Shown here piece by piece: positions 1 to 8,892 of a stretch of DNA of 64,000 nt. The DNA comes from Mycobacterium celatum (lineage in GTDB: Bacteria > Actinomycetota > Actinomycetes > Mycobacteriales > Mycobacteriaceae), in contig NZ_LQOM01000048.1 in NCBI RefSeq assembly GCF_002101595.1, positions 1 to 64,000 of the forward strand. Direction: 5' to 3'. Position numbers and translations under genes: made by a program. The notes under the pieces were generated by a model, which saw only the letters and a list, made by a program, of their open reading frames with translations, did not search any database and was not told the DNA's origin. Position 1 is the stretch's first letter. Every line of letters starts with the position of its first letter.

Positions 1-724
1 GGTCGTCGGGGTTGCACATGCCGGGGGCGGCGAAGCGGGCGAACCAGGCGTCGAGGTTGGCGCGCAGTTCGGGGGTGGCGGTCAGTTTGGCGATGCTCAT
101 GCCGTCGCGGCGTTGTGGTGCCCAGCTAAAGCCGCGGGCGCGGGCGCGGTCCTGGTCGGAGAATTTGCCGTCGGGGTTGATGGTGATGGCGTAGCGGTCG
201 GCGACTTTGGCCAGCTGGTCGGGGCGCAGTTCGGTGGCTTGGTCGGCCAGAAACGCTTCGGCCTTGGCGATGATGGCCGCTGGGGTGTCGGCGGGCAGGT
301 CGCGGATGAAGGTTTGGATGACGCGTAGGTGGTGGGTGTCGAGTTGGCCGTCGCGCCACATGAGCGCGGTGGCGGGTAGTTCGGGTGGCAGGGTTTGGCC
401 GGTCAGGGTGGTGCGCGGGTTCAGTTGTGCGGCGTCGTGCAGGCGGCGGCGGGCTTGGGCGGGGCTGATGCGTAGCCAGTCGGCGATGACTTTGTGGACG
501 GGCCCGCCGATGTCGGAGCGGTCCTCGTGGGCCAGCCCGGCGATGATGTCGTGGCCGGCCACGGCTTGGCGGCGGGCGGCGGTTTCCAGCCGTTGCAGGG
601 CGCGCAACCGCGTCGCGGGCTCGTAGGTGCCGAAGTTGAGTTCACGGATGCGCGCCACCGCCGCGTCCAGCGCATCGAGCGCTGCAGCCAGCTGCGGCGG
701 ATCGGCCACGCATGTCGAACACAT
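1..724 (-). CDS. DUF222 / 13E12-repeat family protein, N-terminal part (3' end outside window)
   Basis: An open frame runs on the minus strand from the ATG at 724 to the left edge, 241 codons without a stop. The product starts MCSTCVADPPQLAAALDALD and contains ATRLRALQRLE and AVAGHDIIAGLA-type segments typical of the DUF222 domain of the mycobacterial 13E12 (REP13E12) repeat family. In full-length members an HNH nuclease-like domain follows; that part is not in the window. A GTG at 709 is an alternative start and would put the LexA-type box at 715-730 wholly upstream of the gene. In M. tuberculosis several 13E12 genes are DNA-damage induced through LexA, so damage induction is likely here (inference). 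The cellular function is unknown; such genes are usually repeat-borne. Confidence 0.8.
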   Translation of the reverse strand, partial: MCSTCVADPPQLAAALDALDAAVARIRELNFGTYEPATRLRALQRLETAARRQAVAGHDIIAGLAHEDRSDIGGPVHKVIADWLRISPAQARRRLHDAAQLNPRTTLTGQTLPPELPATALMWRDGQLDTHHLRVIQTFIRDLPADTPAAIIAKAEAFLADQATELRPDQLAKVADRYAITINPDGKFSDQDRARARGFSWAPQRRDGMSIAKLTATPELRANLDAWFARFAAPGMCNPDD

Positions 725-730
725 ATTCGA
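715..730. promoter_or_regulatory. LexA/SOS-box-like site at the 13E12 gene
   Basis: The sequence TCGAACACATATTCGA matches the mycobacterial SOS box TCGAAC-N4-GTTCGA at 11 of 12 fixed positions. It overlaps the ATG at 724 of the DUF222 gene. A LexA site here fits the known LexA control of 13E12 genes in M. tuberculosis. Confidence 0.6.
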
Positions 731-838
731 AACACTACCCACGCCCACCGACACGATCGGGCCAGGAAGGAAGGGCTGTGGATGAAGGTCGAACTGTGGA
801 CAACTCGACAAGCGCGGCGCGGCCGTTAACGTCGCCGT

Positions 839-1639
839 GTGAGCGAATGGGATAGAGATTCAGTGAAAGCTCTTCGCGGCGCGGTGTTCAGGCACGACCG
901 GTCCGTTGTGGTCGAATTGGTGTGCGGTCGGCTGGGCGATGACATTTTGCAGTTAGCGGGGTATGGGCTACTCGACGCTGTCGCCCAGGGCGTGGAAGAT
1001 GCGGATCAACTTGCCGCGGAATGTGCAGCGGCTCTTAGACATCGCGGATGGTAAGGCGACGAGGAGCTCGCCGCCCAGCTTCTGGCAGCTAGCCGCCAAG
1101 GTGCGACGCCGCTGCTTCGTCCGCTCTCGGTTGATCTTGATGAGCTGGCGTCATTGCTGGAAGGCGACTTGCTGGGAGGAGGCGGCCGGATTGACCTCCG
1201 TACGGGCACCTGCTGGCCGGACAGCCTTGACCACGACAAGGATGACACCGAGGAAGACGAGGACCGCTGGCTTTACGTGGACTGCATCGGCTCGGATGAG
1301 GGTTACGGGGACATGGAGCTGTTCATCGGAACGGTCGGCGATCCTGGCATCGCCGACCGCCTTGAGATTGCGATCAGCGGGAAGGGAGCTTTCTGGCGTT
1401 GCAAAGACGTGCTGTCGCGGTGGCCCGACGAGCTGCAGCGCTACTTCCTGCTGTCCGACGAGCGCAAGCGGGGGCGCACCCGGGCCTGGCTCGCTGGCAA
1501 AGGCTATCGGCGGTCAGCGCAGCTACCCAGTGACATGCCGCGAGCGTGCGTTAAACACGGCTGCCAAGCGGCGTGTCTGGCGGGGACACGCACGCTCGCG
1601 GCGAGGGGGACCCCCGTTAGGCTGCACCCATGCGGGTAG
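839..1639 (+). pseudogene. UPF0158-family gene interrupted by an in-frame TAA
   Basis: The frame starts at GTG 839 (MSEWDRDSVKALRGAVF), reaches a TAA at 1052-1054 directly after HRGW, and continues in the same frame without a shift (GDEELAAQLLAA onward) to a stop at 1637-1639. The two halves together have the UPF0158 family layout: an N-terminal helical part, then an acidic linker (DDTEEDEDRW), then YVDCIGSDEGYGDMELF and the C-terminal FWRCKDVLSRWPDEL block. Removing the single TAA would restore one protein of about 230-265 residues, so a point nonsense mutation is the simplest explanation. The last ~40 codons before 1639 look degenerate and overlap the dapB start. The C-terminal part could still be made from an internal TTG or ATG, but I see no good ribosome-binding site. 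Confidence 0.6.
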
Positions 1640-2367
1640 GAGTGCTGGGGGCGAAGGGCAAAGTCGGGGCGACGATGGTGCAGGCGGTGCAGGCCGCCGA
1701 GGATCTGGTCCTGTCCGCCGAAGTGGACGTCGACGACCCGCTGACCCTCCTGACCGACAGCCAGACCGACGTCGTCATCGACTTCACCCACCCCGATGTC
1801 GTGATGGACAACCTGAAGTTCTTGATCGACCACGGGATTCACGCGGTCGTCGGAACCACCGGCTTCACCGACGAACGGCTGCAACAGGTCCGGTCGTGGC
1901 TGGCCGCCAAACCGGGCACCGCGGCGATCATCGCGCCCAACTTCGCGATCGGGGCGGTGCTGTGCATGCACTTCGCCAAACAGGCCGCACCATTCTACGA
2001 GTCGGTCGAAGTCATCGAACTGCACCATCCGCACAAGGCGGACGCCCCGTCGGGCACCGCGGCGCGCACCGCGCAGCTCATCGCCGAGGCTCGAAAAGAC
2101 TTGCCGCCCAACCCTGATGCCACCAGCACCAGCCTGCCCGGAGCCCGCGGGGCCGACGTCGACGGCGTGCCGGTGCACTCGGTGCGGCTGGCGGGCTTGG
2201 TGGCCCACCAGGAAGTGTTGTTCGGCACCGCCGGCGAGACGTTGACCATCCGCCACGACAGCATCGACCGCAGCTCTTTCGTGCCGGGTGTGCTGTTGGC
2301 GGTCCGCCGGGTTGCCGACCACCCGGGTCTGACCGTCGGAATTGAATCCCTGCTCGACCTGCAATGA
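1630..2367 (+). CDS. dapB: 4-hydroxy-tetrahydrodipicolinate reductase
   Basis: DapB reduces 4-hydroxy-tetrahydrodipicolinate with NAD(P)H in the cytoplasmic diaminopimelate/lysine pathway that feeds peptidoglycan synthesis. The 245-residue product is the length of the M. tuberculosis enzyme. It has the N-terminal nucleotide-binding loop GAKGKVG (residues 7-13), the substrate-site segment HHPHKADAPSGTA near residues 132-144 and the VGTTGF segment of the Rossmann domain. The ATG at 1630 is used. The stop overlaps the start of the next gene (ATG 2364) by four bases, so the two are probably co-transcribed. dapA and dapF lie elsewhere in this window rather than in one operon. Confidence 0.97.
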   Translation: MRVGVLGAKGKVGATMVQAVQAAEDLVLSAEVDVDDPLTLLTDSQTDVVIDFTHPDVVMDNLKFLIDHGIHAVVGTTGFTDERLQQVRSWLAAKPGTAAIIAPNFAIGAVLCMHFAKQAAPFYESVEVIELHHPHKADAPSGTAARTAQLIAEARKDLPPNPDATSTSLPGARGADVDGVPVHSVRLAGLVAHQEVLFGTAGETLTIRHDSIDRSSFVPGVLLAVRRVADHPGLTVGIESLLDLQ

Positions 2368-2819
2368 CCAGCGCCGTACGTCTCCAGCTGCTGATCGCGT
2401 TCATGTGCGTGGCGCTGCTGGTGTACCTGGTGCTGCTCGGCCGTACCGCTGTGCTGCTGATCGGCTCGGGCCGTGCCGCGGGCGTCATGCTGGGCGCCGC
2501 GCTGCTGATATTGCCCGTCATCGGGTTGTGGGCGATGGTGGCGACACTGCGCGCCGGCTTCGCCCACCAGAAGCTCGCCCGGCTGATCGCCGACGACGGG
2601 ATGGAACTCGACGTCAGCGCGCTGCCGCGGCGACCCTCCGGCCGCATCGACAAAGACGCCGCCGACGCGCTGTTCGACGCGGTCCGCAACGAACCGCACG
2701 ACGACCCGGACAACTGGCGCCGCTGGTACCGGCTGGCCCGCGCCTACGACTATGCCGGTGACCGCGGCCGCGCACGGGAAGCCATGAAGAAAGCCGTCGA
2801 GCTGCAGGCGCACGAATGA
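2364..2819 (+). CDS. Conserved membrane protein with TPR-like tail (Rv2772c-like)
   Basis: The 151-residue product has two hydrophobic segments near residues 6-27 and 38-63. A soluble C-terminus follows, in which DDPDNWRRWYRLARAYDYAG, then DRGRAREAMKKAVEL, reads like a single tetratricopeptide-type helix pair. It occupies the place of Rv2772c next to dapB in M. tuberculosis. It overlaps dapB upstream and the flavodoxin-like gene downstream (ATGA junctions), so a three-gene operon is likely. No enzymatic motif is visible and the function is unknown; a role as a membrane-anchored adaptor is only a guess from the TPR-like tail. Confidence 0.85.
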   Translation: MTSAVRLQLLIAFMCVALLVYLVLLGRTAVLLIGSGRAAGVMLGAALLILPVIGLWAMVATLRAGFAHQKLARLIADDGMELDVSALPRRPSGRIDKDAADALFDAVRNEPHDDPDNWRRWYRLARAYDYAGDRGRAREAMKKAVELQAHE

Positions 2820-3271
2820 CCAAGAAACTCTTGGTGATTCACCATACCCCGTCGCCCGCCACGCGCGAGCTGCTCGAAGCCGTGCTCGCAGGGGCCAACG
2901 ACCCCGAAATCGACGGAGTCGAAGTCGTGGTGCGACCGGCGCTGGCCGGAACCGTCCCGGACATGCTCGACGCCGACGGCTACCTGTTCGGCACGACGGC
3001 AAACCTCGGCTACATGTCCGGGGCGCTCAAGCACTTTTTCGACACGGTGTATTACCCGAGCCTGGATCACGTGGCGGGCCGGCCATATGGGCTATGGGTG
3101 CACGGAAACAACGACACGGTCGGCGCGACGAACGCGGTGGACAAGGTGGCCACCGGGTTGTCCTTGGCCAAAGCCGCCGACGTGCTCGAGGTCGTCGGCG
3201 GAATCGATGCCCCGATTCGCGAGCGGGCTTACGAACTGGGTGGGACCCTGGCTGCGACGCTGATGGAGTGA
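2816..3271 (+). CDS. Flavodoxin / NADPH-dependent FMN reductase-like protein (Rv2771c-like)
   Basis: The 151-residue protein has a flavodoxin-like fold signature. It begins with a strand followed by a phosphate-binding loop (VIHHTPSPATRELLEAV) and later has GTTANLGYMSGALKHFFD, the second FMN-contacting loop of the NADPH-dependent FMN reductase/WrbA-like group. The length matches the M. tuberculosis neighbour of dapB. It would bind FMN and act as a small cytosolic redox protein; the electron partner is not known. The gene overlaps the upstream membrane-protein gene by four bases and ends six bases before the acyl-CoA ligase start. Confidence 0.85.
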   Translation: MTKKLLVIHHTPSPATRELLEAVLAGANDPEIDGVEVVVRPALAGTVPDMLDADGYLFGTTANLGYMSGALKHFFDTVYYPSLDHVAGRPYGLWVHGNNDTVGATNAVDKVATGLSLAKAADVLEVVGGIDAPIRERAYELGGTLAATLME

Positions 3272-3277
3272 TGTGGC

Positions 3278-4801
3278 ATGACAGTGATCGAGATTCCGCG
3301 CAGCCATAACCCGTTCCCGACGACGGGTGTGACCCGGGACCGCAACGGCGTCCCGCACTACGACGAACTGCCGGCCACCCTGCTGGACATGCTCGCCCAC
3401 CACGTCGAAACCCGGCCGGCCAGCGAGGCCGTGGTCGAACTGGGCAAAGGCCGCCTGACCTACCGCGAGTTGTGGGACGCCGCGGCGCGGGTGGCCGGCG
3501 GCCTGCGCGCGGACGGACTGCACCGAGGCGACCGCGTGGCGCTGCGCTACCCGGCCGGCCTCGACTGGGTGCTGGCGTTCTGGGGCACCGTCATGGCCGG
3601 CGGGGTAGCGGTCCCGGTGAACACCCGCTCGGCCGAACCGGAGGTCGCGTTCATCCTCTCCGACGCCGGTGCCCGGATTGACCTGGCCGCGGACACACCG
3701 CTGCCCGACGGCGAACCCTTTGTGGCACAGGGGCTCGACCTCACCGACGTGGCGGCGCTGTTCTACACCTCGGGCACCACCGGACGGCCCAAAGGCGTGC
3801 CCACCACCCACGAGGCGTTTCTGACCAACGCCGAAAACATGGTGCGCTGTGTGGGTCTCGGACGCGACATCGGTGACGAGTTCCGCACCCTCATATCGGT
3901 GCCGCTGTTCCATGTGACCGGCTGCAACTCGCAACTGCTTGCCGCCGCGTACGTCGGTGGGGCTTCGGTGATCATGCCCGCACTGGATCTCGCCCGACTG
4001 ATACAGATATTGCCCGCCGAGCGGATCTCCTCCATGGTGACGGTCCCCGCCGTCTACGCTTTGCTGTTGCGGCACAACGACTTCAAAGACGCCGATGTCT
4101 CCAGCGTCCGATGGGTCGGCTACGGGGGCGCGCCCATCGCGCCGTCGTTGGTCAAGGCTGTGAAGAGCGCATTCCCGCAGGCCGAGGTGTTCAACGGGTA
4201 CGGGATGACCGAAACCGCCTCGCTGATGACGACATTGCCCGACGCCGACGCCGTCGAGCACGCCGACTCGGTCGGATACGCAGTGCCCTCGGTGGACTTA
4301 GGCGTTGTCCCGTACGGCGACGACCCGGCGGTGGGGGAGTTGGTGACCCGCGGCGCCAACGTGGCGACGGGCTACTGGAACCGGCCGGAAGCCACTGCCG
4401 CCACCATCGTCGACGGCTGGCTGCACACCGGCGACGTGGTTCGGGTCGACGACGCCGGCCGGGTGCACATCGTCGACCGGCTCAAGGACATCATCAACCG
4501 CGGCGGCGAGAACGTCTCCAGCGTCGAGGTCGAGGCGGTGCTGCTGTCGGCGCCCGGTGTCGCGGACGCCTGCGTGCTGGCAGTGCCCGACGAAGTCATG
4601 GGCGAGAAGGTGGGCGCCGTGCTGTTCGGCGAGCAGATCGACGTGCAGGCGGTGCTGGACCATTGCCGAGGTCAACTCGCCGACTTCAAGATTCCCCAAT
4701 ACGTCACCGTGGTCAACGAAGCGCTGCCGCGTAACGCCGGGGGCAAACTGCTTAAAGGCCAACTGCGCGAACAGGTGCAGTGGGGTCCGGCGCTGCGATG
4801 A
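3278..4801 (+). CDS. Class I adenylate-forming acyl-CoA synthetase/ligase
   Basis: The 507-residue enzyme should activate a carboxylic acid to acyl-AMP and then to the CoA thioester. All core motifs are present: the phosphate loop YTSGTTGRPKG from residue 163, YGMTET at 308-313, the hinge region GWLHTGD from 380, RLKDIINRGGENVSS, and the C-terminal catalytic lysine in NAGGK (K490). The TGA overlaps the ATG at 4798 of the biotin carboxylase fusion, so translation of the two is probably coupled. This suggests that the ligase supplies the CoA substrate carboxylated by the next enzyme (inference). The substrate cannot be read from sequence. Confidence 0.92.
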   Translation: MTVIEIPRSHNPFPTTGVTRDRNGVPHYDELPATLLDMLAHHVETRPASEAVVELGKGRLTYRELWDAAARVAGGLRADGLHRGDRVALRYPAGLDWVLAFWGTVMAGGVAVPVNTRSAEPEVAFILSDAGARIDLAADTPLPDGEPFVAQGLDLTDVAALFYTSGTTGRPKGVPTTHEAFLTNAENMVRCVGLGRDIGDEFRTLISVPLFHVTGCNSQLLAAAYVGGASVIMPALDLARLIQILPAERISSMVTVPAVYALLLRHNDFKDADVSSVRWVGYGGAPIAPSLVKAVKSAFPQAEVFNGYGMTETASLMTTLPDADAVEHADSVGYAVPSVDLGVVPYGDDPAVGELVTRGANVATGYWNRPEATAATIVDGWLHTGDVVRVDDAGRVHIVDRLKDIINRGGENVSSVEVEAVLLSAPGVADACVLAVPDEVMGEKVGAVLFGEQIDVQAVLDHCRGQLADFKIPQYVTVVNEALPRNAGGKLLKGQLREQVQWGPALR

Positions 4802-7800
4802 CCCTGCTGGTCGCCAATCGCGGCGAAATCGCACTGCGGATCATCCGCACCGCAACCGAATTGGATATTGCCACCGTCGCGGTATACGCCGAGGACGACG
4901 CCGACAGCCCGCATGTGCATGCCGCCGACGAGGCCATCGGCTTGTCCGGTGCAGGCCCAGCCGCATACCTGGATCACGCGGCGATGCTGGCGGCCGCCAA
5001 GCAGTGCGGCGCCGAGCTGATTCACCCCGGCTACGGGTTCCTCAGCGAGAACGCGAAATTCGCGCGCGCCTGCGCCGCGGGCGGATACACATTCGTGGGA
5101 CCGGAGCCCGACGCACTCGAGTTGTGCGGCAACAAGTCAGCCGCACGCCGGGCCGCAGCAGAGTCGGGAATTCCGGTACTGGCGGCCACCGACGGGCCGA
5201 GCAGCGTCGAGGACATCCGTGCATTTTTCGCCGAGCAACCGCACGGCGTCGTGATCAAAGCGCTGGCCGGGGGCGGCGGGCGCGGCATGCGTACAGTCCG
5301 CGATGCCAGCCAGATCGACGATGCGTACCGCCAGTGTGCCGCCGAGGCTCAACTCGGCTTCGGCGATGCTGCGGTGTTCGCCGAGGCCTTGTTCGACAAC
5401 GCCCGGCACGTCGAGGTGCAGATCGTCGCGACGCCGGAACGTGCCCTTGCGCTGGGCGACCGGGACTGCAGCATCCAGCGCCGCTACCAGAAGCTTGTCG
5501 AAATCGCACCGGCGCAAGGAGTTTCGACGGCGCTACGTCGCGACCTGCACAGCGCCGCAGCGGTCTTGTGCGCCCGGGTTGGCTATCGCGGGCTGGCGAC
5601 GGTCGAATTCCTGGTCGCGGGCGAGCAGTTCGTGTTCATGGAGGTGAACCCACGAATCCAGGTGGAGCACACAATCACCGAGGAGGTCACCGGGATCGAC
5701 CTGGTGGCAGTGCAGCTGGGAATCGCTCGTGGTGCGTCGTTTCACCAGCTGCGGCTGCCCGCGGGCATCGTCGCCGACGGCACACGAGTCAGCGGTGCTC
5801 CTGCGGCGGTGCGCGGCATCGCGATCCAGACTCGGGTCAACATGGAGACCATCGATACCGACGGGTCGGTCGTGCCCGCGGCGGGCACGCTCACCGTGTT
5901 CTCGCCGCCGAGCGGCCCCGGAGTGCGCGTCGACACGTACGGACGGCCCGGGTCGACACCGAGCCCGCGCTACGACTCCCTGCTGGCAAAGGTGATCACC
6001 CACGTGCGCGGATCGTCGTTCCCCGCAGCGGTGCGCAAAGCGCAGACAGCGCTGGAGGAGTTCGGTATCGAGGGCATCCGCACCAACATCGGGTTCCTGC
6101 GGGAGGTGCTGTCGCACATCGGCGTTCAGTCAGGCGTGGTGACCACTGCATTCGTCGACGAGAACCTGCCTGCCCTGGCCGGGGCTGCGATGTCGCACCA
6201 CTTCGAAGTTCGCGTCGCACCACTCGAGCTGTACCCAGATGAGGAGGTTCTGCGCGCGCAACTGGCCGGCACCGTCGTCGAGGTAGCGCCCGACGGTGCC
6301 GAATTGAGCGCGGGCCAGCAGGTCGTCGTGCTCGAGGCCATGAAGATGCAGCACGTGCTGGCCGCGCCTGATGCGCTGCGCACAGTGCGAAACCTGGTGA
6401 CGCCGGGGCAGGTCGTCGGAACCGGCGACCCGCTGGTGGTTTTCACCCGCATCGGCGCCGGCGCAACCGCAGAGACCGCCGCCAAACTCGACCTCGACCG
6501 CAGCCGCGCCGACCTCGACGAGGTCCGTCGCCGGCACCTGCTCACCCTCGACGAGGGCCGACCGACTGCTGTTGCCAAGCGGCACAAGCAGAATCGCCGC
6601 ACCGCCCGGGAGAACATCGCCGACCTGGTGGATGCCGGCAGTTTCGTCGAGTACGGCGCTTTGGCGGTCGCCGCGCAGCGCAGCCGGCGCTCCGAAGAGG
6701 ACCTGATGGTCAACACGCCAGCAGACGGTCTGGTCGCCGGGCTGGCCCGGATCAACGGATTCGAGGCCGCGGTGCTGTCCTACGACTACACCGTGCTCGC
6801 CGGGACGCAGGGCATGCGCAACCACGCGAAAACCGACCGTGTCTTCGATCTGGCTGCGCGCAAACGCATTCCGGTGGTGCTGTTCGCCGAAGGCGGCGGC
6901 GGCCGGCCCGGCGACACTGACGTCGCAGGAGTTGCAGGCCTGGACGTACCGACCTTCCGCGCCCTGGGCGCGCTGAGCGGACGGGTGCCCCTGGTATCCA
7001 TCGTCTCCGGACGCTGCTTCGCCGGCAATGCCGCGCTCGCCGGGACCTGCGATGTGATCATCGCGACGCCGGACGCGAACATCGGCATGGGCGGGCCGGC
7101 GATGATCGAGGGCGGCGGGCTGGGAGTTTACCGCCCGGAGGACATCGGGCCGATCGACGTGCAGCGGCGCAACGGGGTGGTCGGCCTGGCCGCGCGCGAC
7201 GAGGCGCACGCCGTGTCGTTGGCCAAGCAGTACCTGTCCTACTTCCAGGGCGGCATCGACGACTGGGAGGCACCCGATCCGCGGCTGACCCGACATGTGG
7301 TGCCGGAGAACCGATTACGGGCCTATGACGTGCACCGCGCCATCGAATCGGTTGTCGACGTCGGCTCGGTGCTGGAGCTGCGTCCCGATTATGGCGTCGG
7401 CGTGGTCACCGCGCTGGTCCGCGTCGAAGGCATGCCGTACGGGCTGCTGGCCAACAGCAGCCATCATCTCGGCGGGGCTATCGACGCCGAGGCCGCCGAC
7501 AAGATCGCCGACTTCCTGACCTTGTGCCAATCTTCTGGGCTGCCGATGATCTCGCTGTGCGACACTCCGGGATTCATGGTCGGACCGGATGTTGAAGTCG
7601 ACGCCGCCGTGCGGCGGATGAGCCGGCTGTTCGTACACGGCGCACGCCTGACCGTGCCGTTCGGAATGATCATCCTGCGCAAGGGTTACGGGCTGGGAGC
7701 GATGGCGATGGCCGGCGGCTCCTTTCACGCCCCGGAGTTCACCGTGGCCTGGCCGACCGGGGAGATCGGCGGGATGGGCCTGGAAGGTGCTGTGCGGCTG

Positions 7801-8001
7801 GGGTTTTCCAAGGAGCTGGCCGCCGTGGCGGATCCCATCGAACGGCAGAAGCTGTTCGACAAGCTGGTCGAGGCCGCGTACCAGCACGGCAAGGCGCTCA
7901 CCTCGGCCACCACGTTCGAGCTCGACGACGTGATCGACCCGGCCGACTCCCGCGCCTGGATCACCAGGCTGCTGACGAAAGGATCTCTGTGTGAAAGTTG
8001 A
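4798..8001 (+). CDS. Single-chain biotin-dependent acyl-CoA carboxylase (BC-BCCP-CT fusion)
   Basis: One polypeptide of 1067 residues holds all parts of an acyl-CoA carboxylase. Residues 1-450 are a biotin carboxylase with the ATP-grasp glycine loop ALAGGGGRGM and the metal/active-site stretch EVNPRIQVEHT. A biotin carrier domain carries EAMKMQH with the biotinyl lysine at K516. Residues from about 560 to the end are a carboxyltransferase of the PccB/AccD type. This matches the single-chain long-chain acyl-CoA carboxylase known from M. avium subsp. paratuberculosis. An in-frame GTG lies at 4780, but the ATG at 4798 overlaps the ligase stop (ATGA) and opens directly into the conserved MTLLVANRGEIA, so it is preferred. 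The 3' end overlaps the next SDR gene by 11 bases. Confidence 0.93.
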   Translation: MTLLVANRGEIALRIIRTATELDIATVAVYAEDDADSPHVHAADEAIGLSGAGPAAYLDHAAMLAAAKQCGAELIHPGYGFLSENAKFARACAAGGYTFVGPEPDALELCGNKSAARRAAAESGIPVLAATDGPSSVEDIRAFFAEQPHGVVIKALAGGGGRGMRTVRDASQIDDAYRQCAAEAQLGFGDAAVFAEALFDNARHVEVQIVATPERALALGDRDCSIQRRYQKLVEIAPAQGVSTALRRDLHSAAAVLCARVGYRGLATVEFLVAGEQFVFMEVNPRIQVEHTITEEVTGIDLVAVQLGIARGASFHQLRLPAGIVADGTRVSGAPAAVRGIAIQTRVNMETIDTDGSVVPAAGTLTVFSPPSGPGVRVDTYGRPGSTPSPRYDSLLAKVITHVRGSSFPAAVRKAQTALEEFGIEGIRTNIGFLREVLSHIGVQSGVVTTAFVDENLPALAGAAMSHHFEVRVAPLELYPDEEVLRAQLAGTVVEVAPDGAELSAGQQVVVLEAMKMQHVLAAPDALRTVRNLVTPGQVVGTGDPLVVFTRIGAGATAETAAKLDLDRSRADLDEVRRRHLLTLDEGRPTAVAKRHKQNRRTARENIADLVDAGSFVEYGALAVAAQRSRRSEEDLMVNTPADGLVAGLARINGFEAAVLSYDYTVLAGTQGMRNHAKTDRVFDLAARKRIPVVLFAEGGGGRPGDTDVAGVAGLDVPTFRALGALSGRVPLVSIVSGRCFAGNAALAGTCDVIIATPDANIGMGGPAMIEGGGLGVYRPEDIGPIDVQRRNGVVGLAARDEAHAVSLAKQYLSYFQGGIDDWEAPDPRLTRHVVPENRLRAYDVHRAIESVVDVGSVLELRPDYGVGVVTALVRVEGMPYGLLANSSHHLGGAIDAEAADKIADFLTLCQSSGLPMISLCDTPGFMVGPDVEVDAAVRRMSRLFVHGARLTVPFGMIILRKGYGLGAMAMAGGSFHAPEFTVAWPTGEIGGMGLEGAVRLGFSKELAAVADPIERQKLFDKLVEAAYQHGKALTSATTFELDDVIDPADSRAWITRLLTKGSLCES

Positions 8002-8812
8002 CCAGAAGGTTGCCATCGTCACCGGCGGTGGCGGCGGCATCGGCGGCGCGCTGGCCGTGAAGCTGGCACACGAGGGGGCAAGGGTTGTCGTCGCCGACCT
8101 CGATAACGAGGCAGCGCAGGCGGTGGCCGACGAGACCAACGCCGCGCGGTCCGGCGCGGCCATCAGTGCGGGCGCTGACGTGTCAGACACCGCCGAGATC
8201 CGGCGGCTGATCGAACTGGCGAAAACCGAATTCGGCCCGGTCGTCCTGTATTTCGCGAACGCCGGCATCACCGGCGCGGCCGGCTTGGACGTCAGCGACG
8301 CGGAGTGGGACCGGTCCCTCGACGTCAACGTGCGAGCGCACATCCGGGCCGCGCAACTCCTGGTGCCCGGATGGGTCGAACGTGGCGAGGGTTATTTCGT
8401 CAGCACCGCCTCGGCGGCCGGCCTGCTCACCCAACTCGGTTCGGCCACCTACTCGGTCACCAAGCATGCCGCCGTCGGCTTCGCCGAATGGCTGAACATC
8501 ACCTACGGCGATCAAGGAGTGCGGGTGAGCTGTCTGTGCCCGATGGGCGTCAACACCAAGCTGCTGTACGCCGGCGAGCAGTCCGGCGACCCGCTCGGCG
8601 ATCTCGCCACGAGGGCCGTCACCGCCGCGGGTGACGTGCTGGAACCGGCCGCCGTCGCCGACGCCGTGCTGGCGGCGATCGACGAGGAGCGGTTCCTGAT
8701 CCTTCCGCATCCCGAAGTGCTGGACATGTACCGGCAGAAGGGGATTGACTACGACCGCTGGTTGCGCGGCATGCGGCGCTACCAGCGCAGCCTGCAGGGA
8801 GAGACACGATGA
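7991..8812 (+). CDS. Short-chain dehydrogenase/reductase
   Basis: A 273-residue classical SDR, cytosolic and NAD(P)(H)-dependent. The cofactor loop VTGGGGGIGGA lies at residues 10-20, NAG follows strand 4 in FANAGITG, a serine sits in STASAAGLL, and the catalytic YxxxK is in TYSVTKH. The GTG at 7991 opens directly into the conserved KVAIVTGG strand and overlaps the carboxylase gene, so translational coupling is likely. The substrate is unknown; the neighbours suggest a hydroxyacyl- or ketoacyl-CoA intermediate (inference). Its stop overlaps the ATG of the 27-codon micro-ORF at 8809. Confidence 0.92.
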   Translation: MKVDQKVAIVTGGGGGIGGALAVKLAHEGARVVVADLDNEAAQAVADETNAARSGAAISAGADVSDTAEIRRLIELAKTEFGPVVLYFANAGITGAAGLDVSDAEWDRSLDVNVRAHIRAAQLLVPGWVERGEGYFVSTASAAGLLTQLGSATYSVTKHAAVGFAEWLNITYGDQGVRVSCLCPMGVNTKLLYAGEQSGDPLGDLATRAVTAAGDVLEPAAVADAVLAAIDEERFLILPHPEVLDMYRQKGIDYDRWLRGMRRYQRSLQGETR

Positions 8813-8892
8813 CTCGCGCTGGCGACGATATAACACGCAGCGATGAGGTGGGGGCACCTCCCGCTTGCGGGGAGAGCGGCGCTAATGACTGA
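8809..8892 (+). other. 27-codon micro-ORF / MIRU-like linker between two SDR genes
   Basis: An ATG at 8809 overlaps the stop of the upstream SDR (ATGA). The frame runs 27 codons (MTRAGDDITRSDEVGAPPAC to GESGAND) and stops at 8890-8892, overlapping the next SDR start at 8885 by eight bases. Inside it CTCCCGC-TT-GCGGGGAG forms a short hairpin at about 8858-8874. The design, a small in-frame insertion keeping overlapping stop/start codons on both sides, is the one described for mycobacterial interspersed repetitive units. I have not matched it to a MIRU class. A functional peptide is possible but unsupported. Confidence 0.4.
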
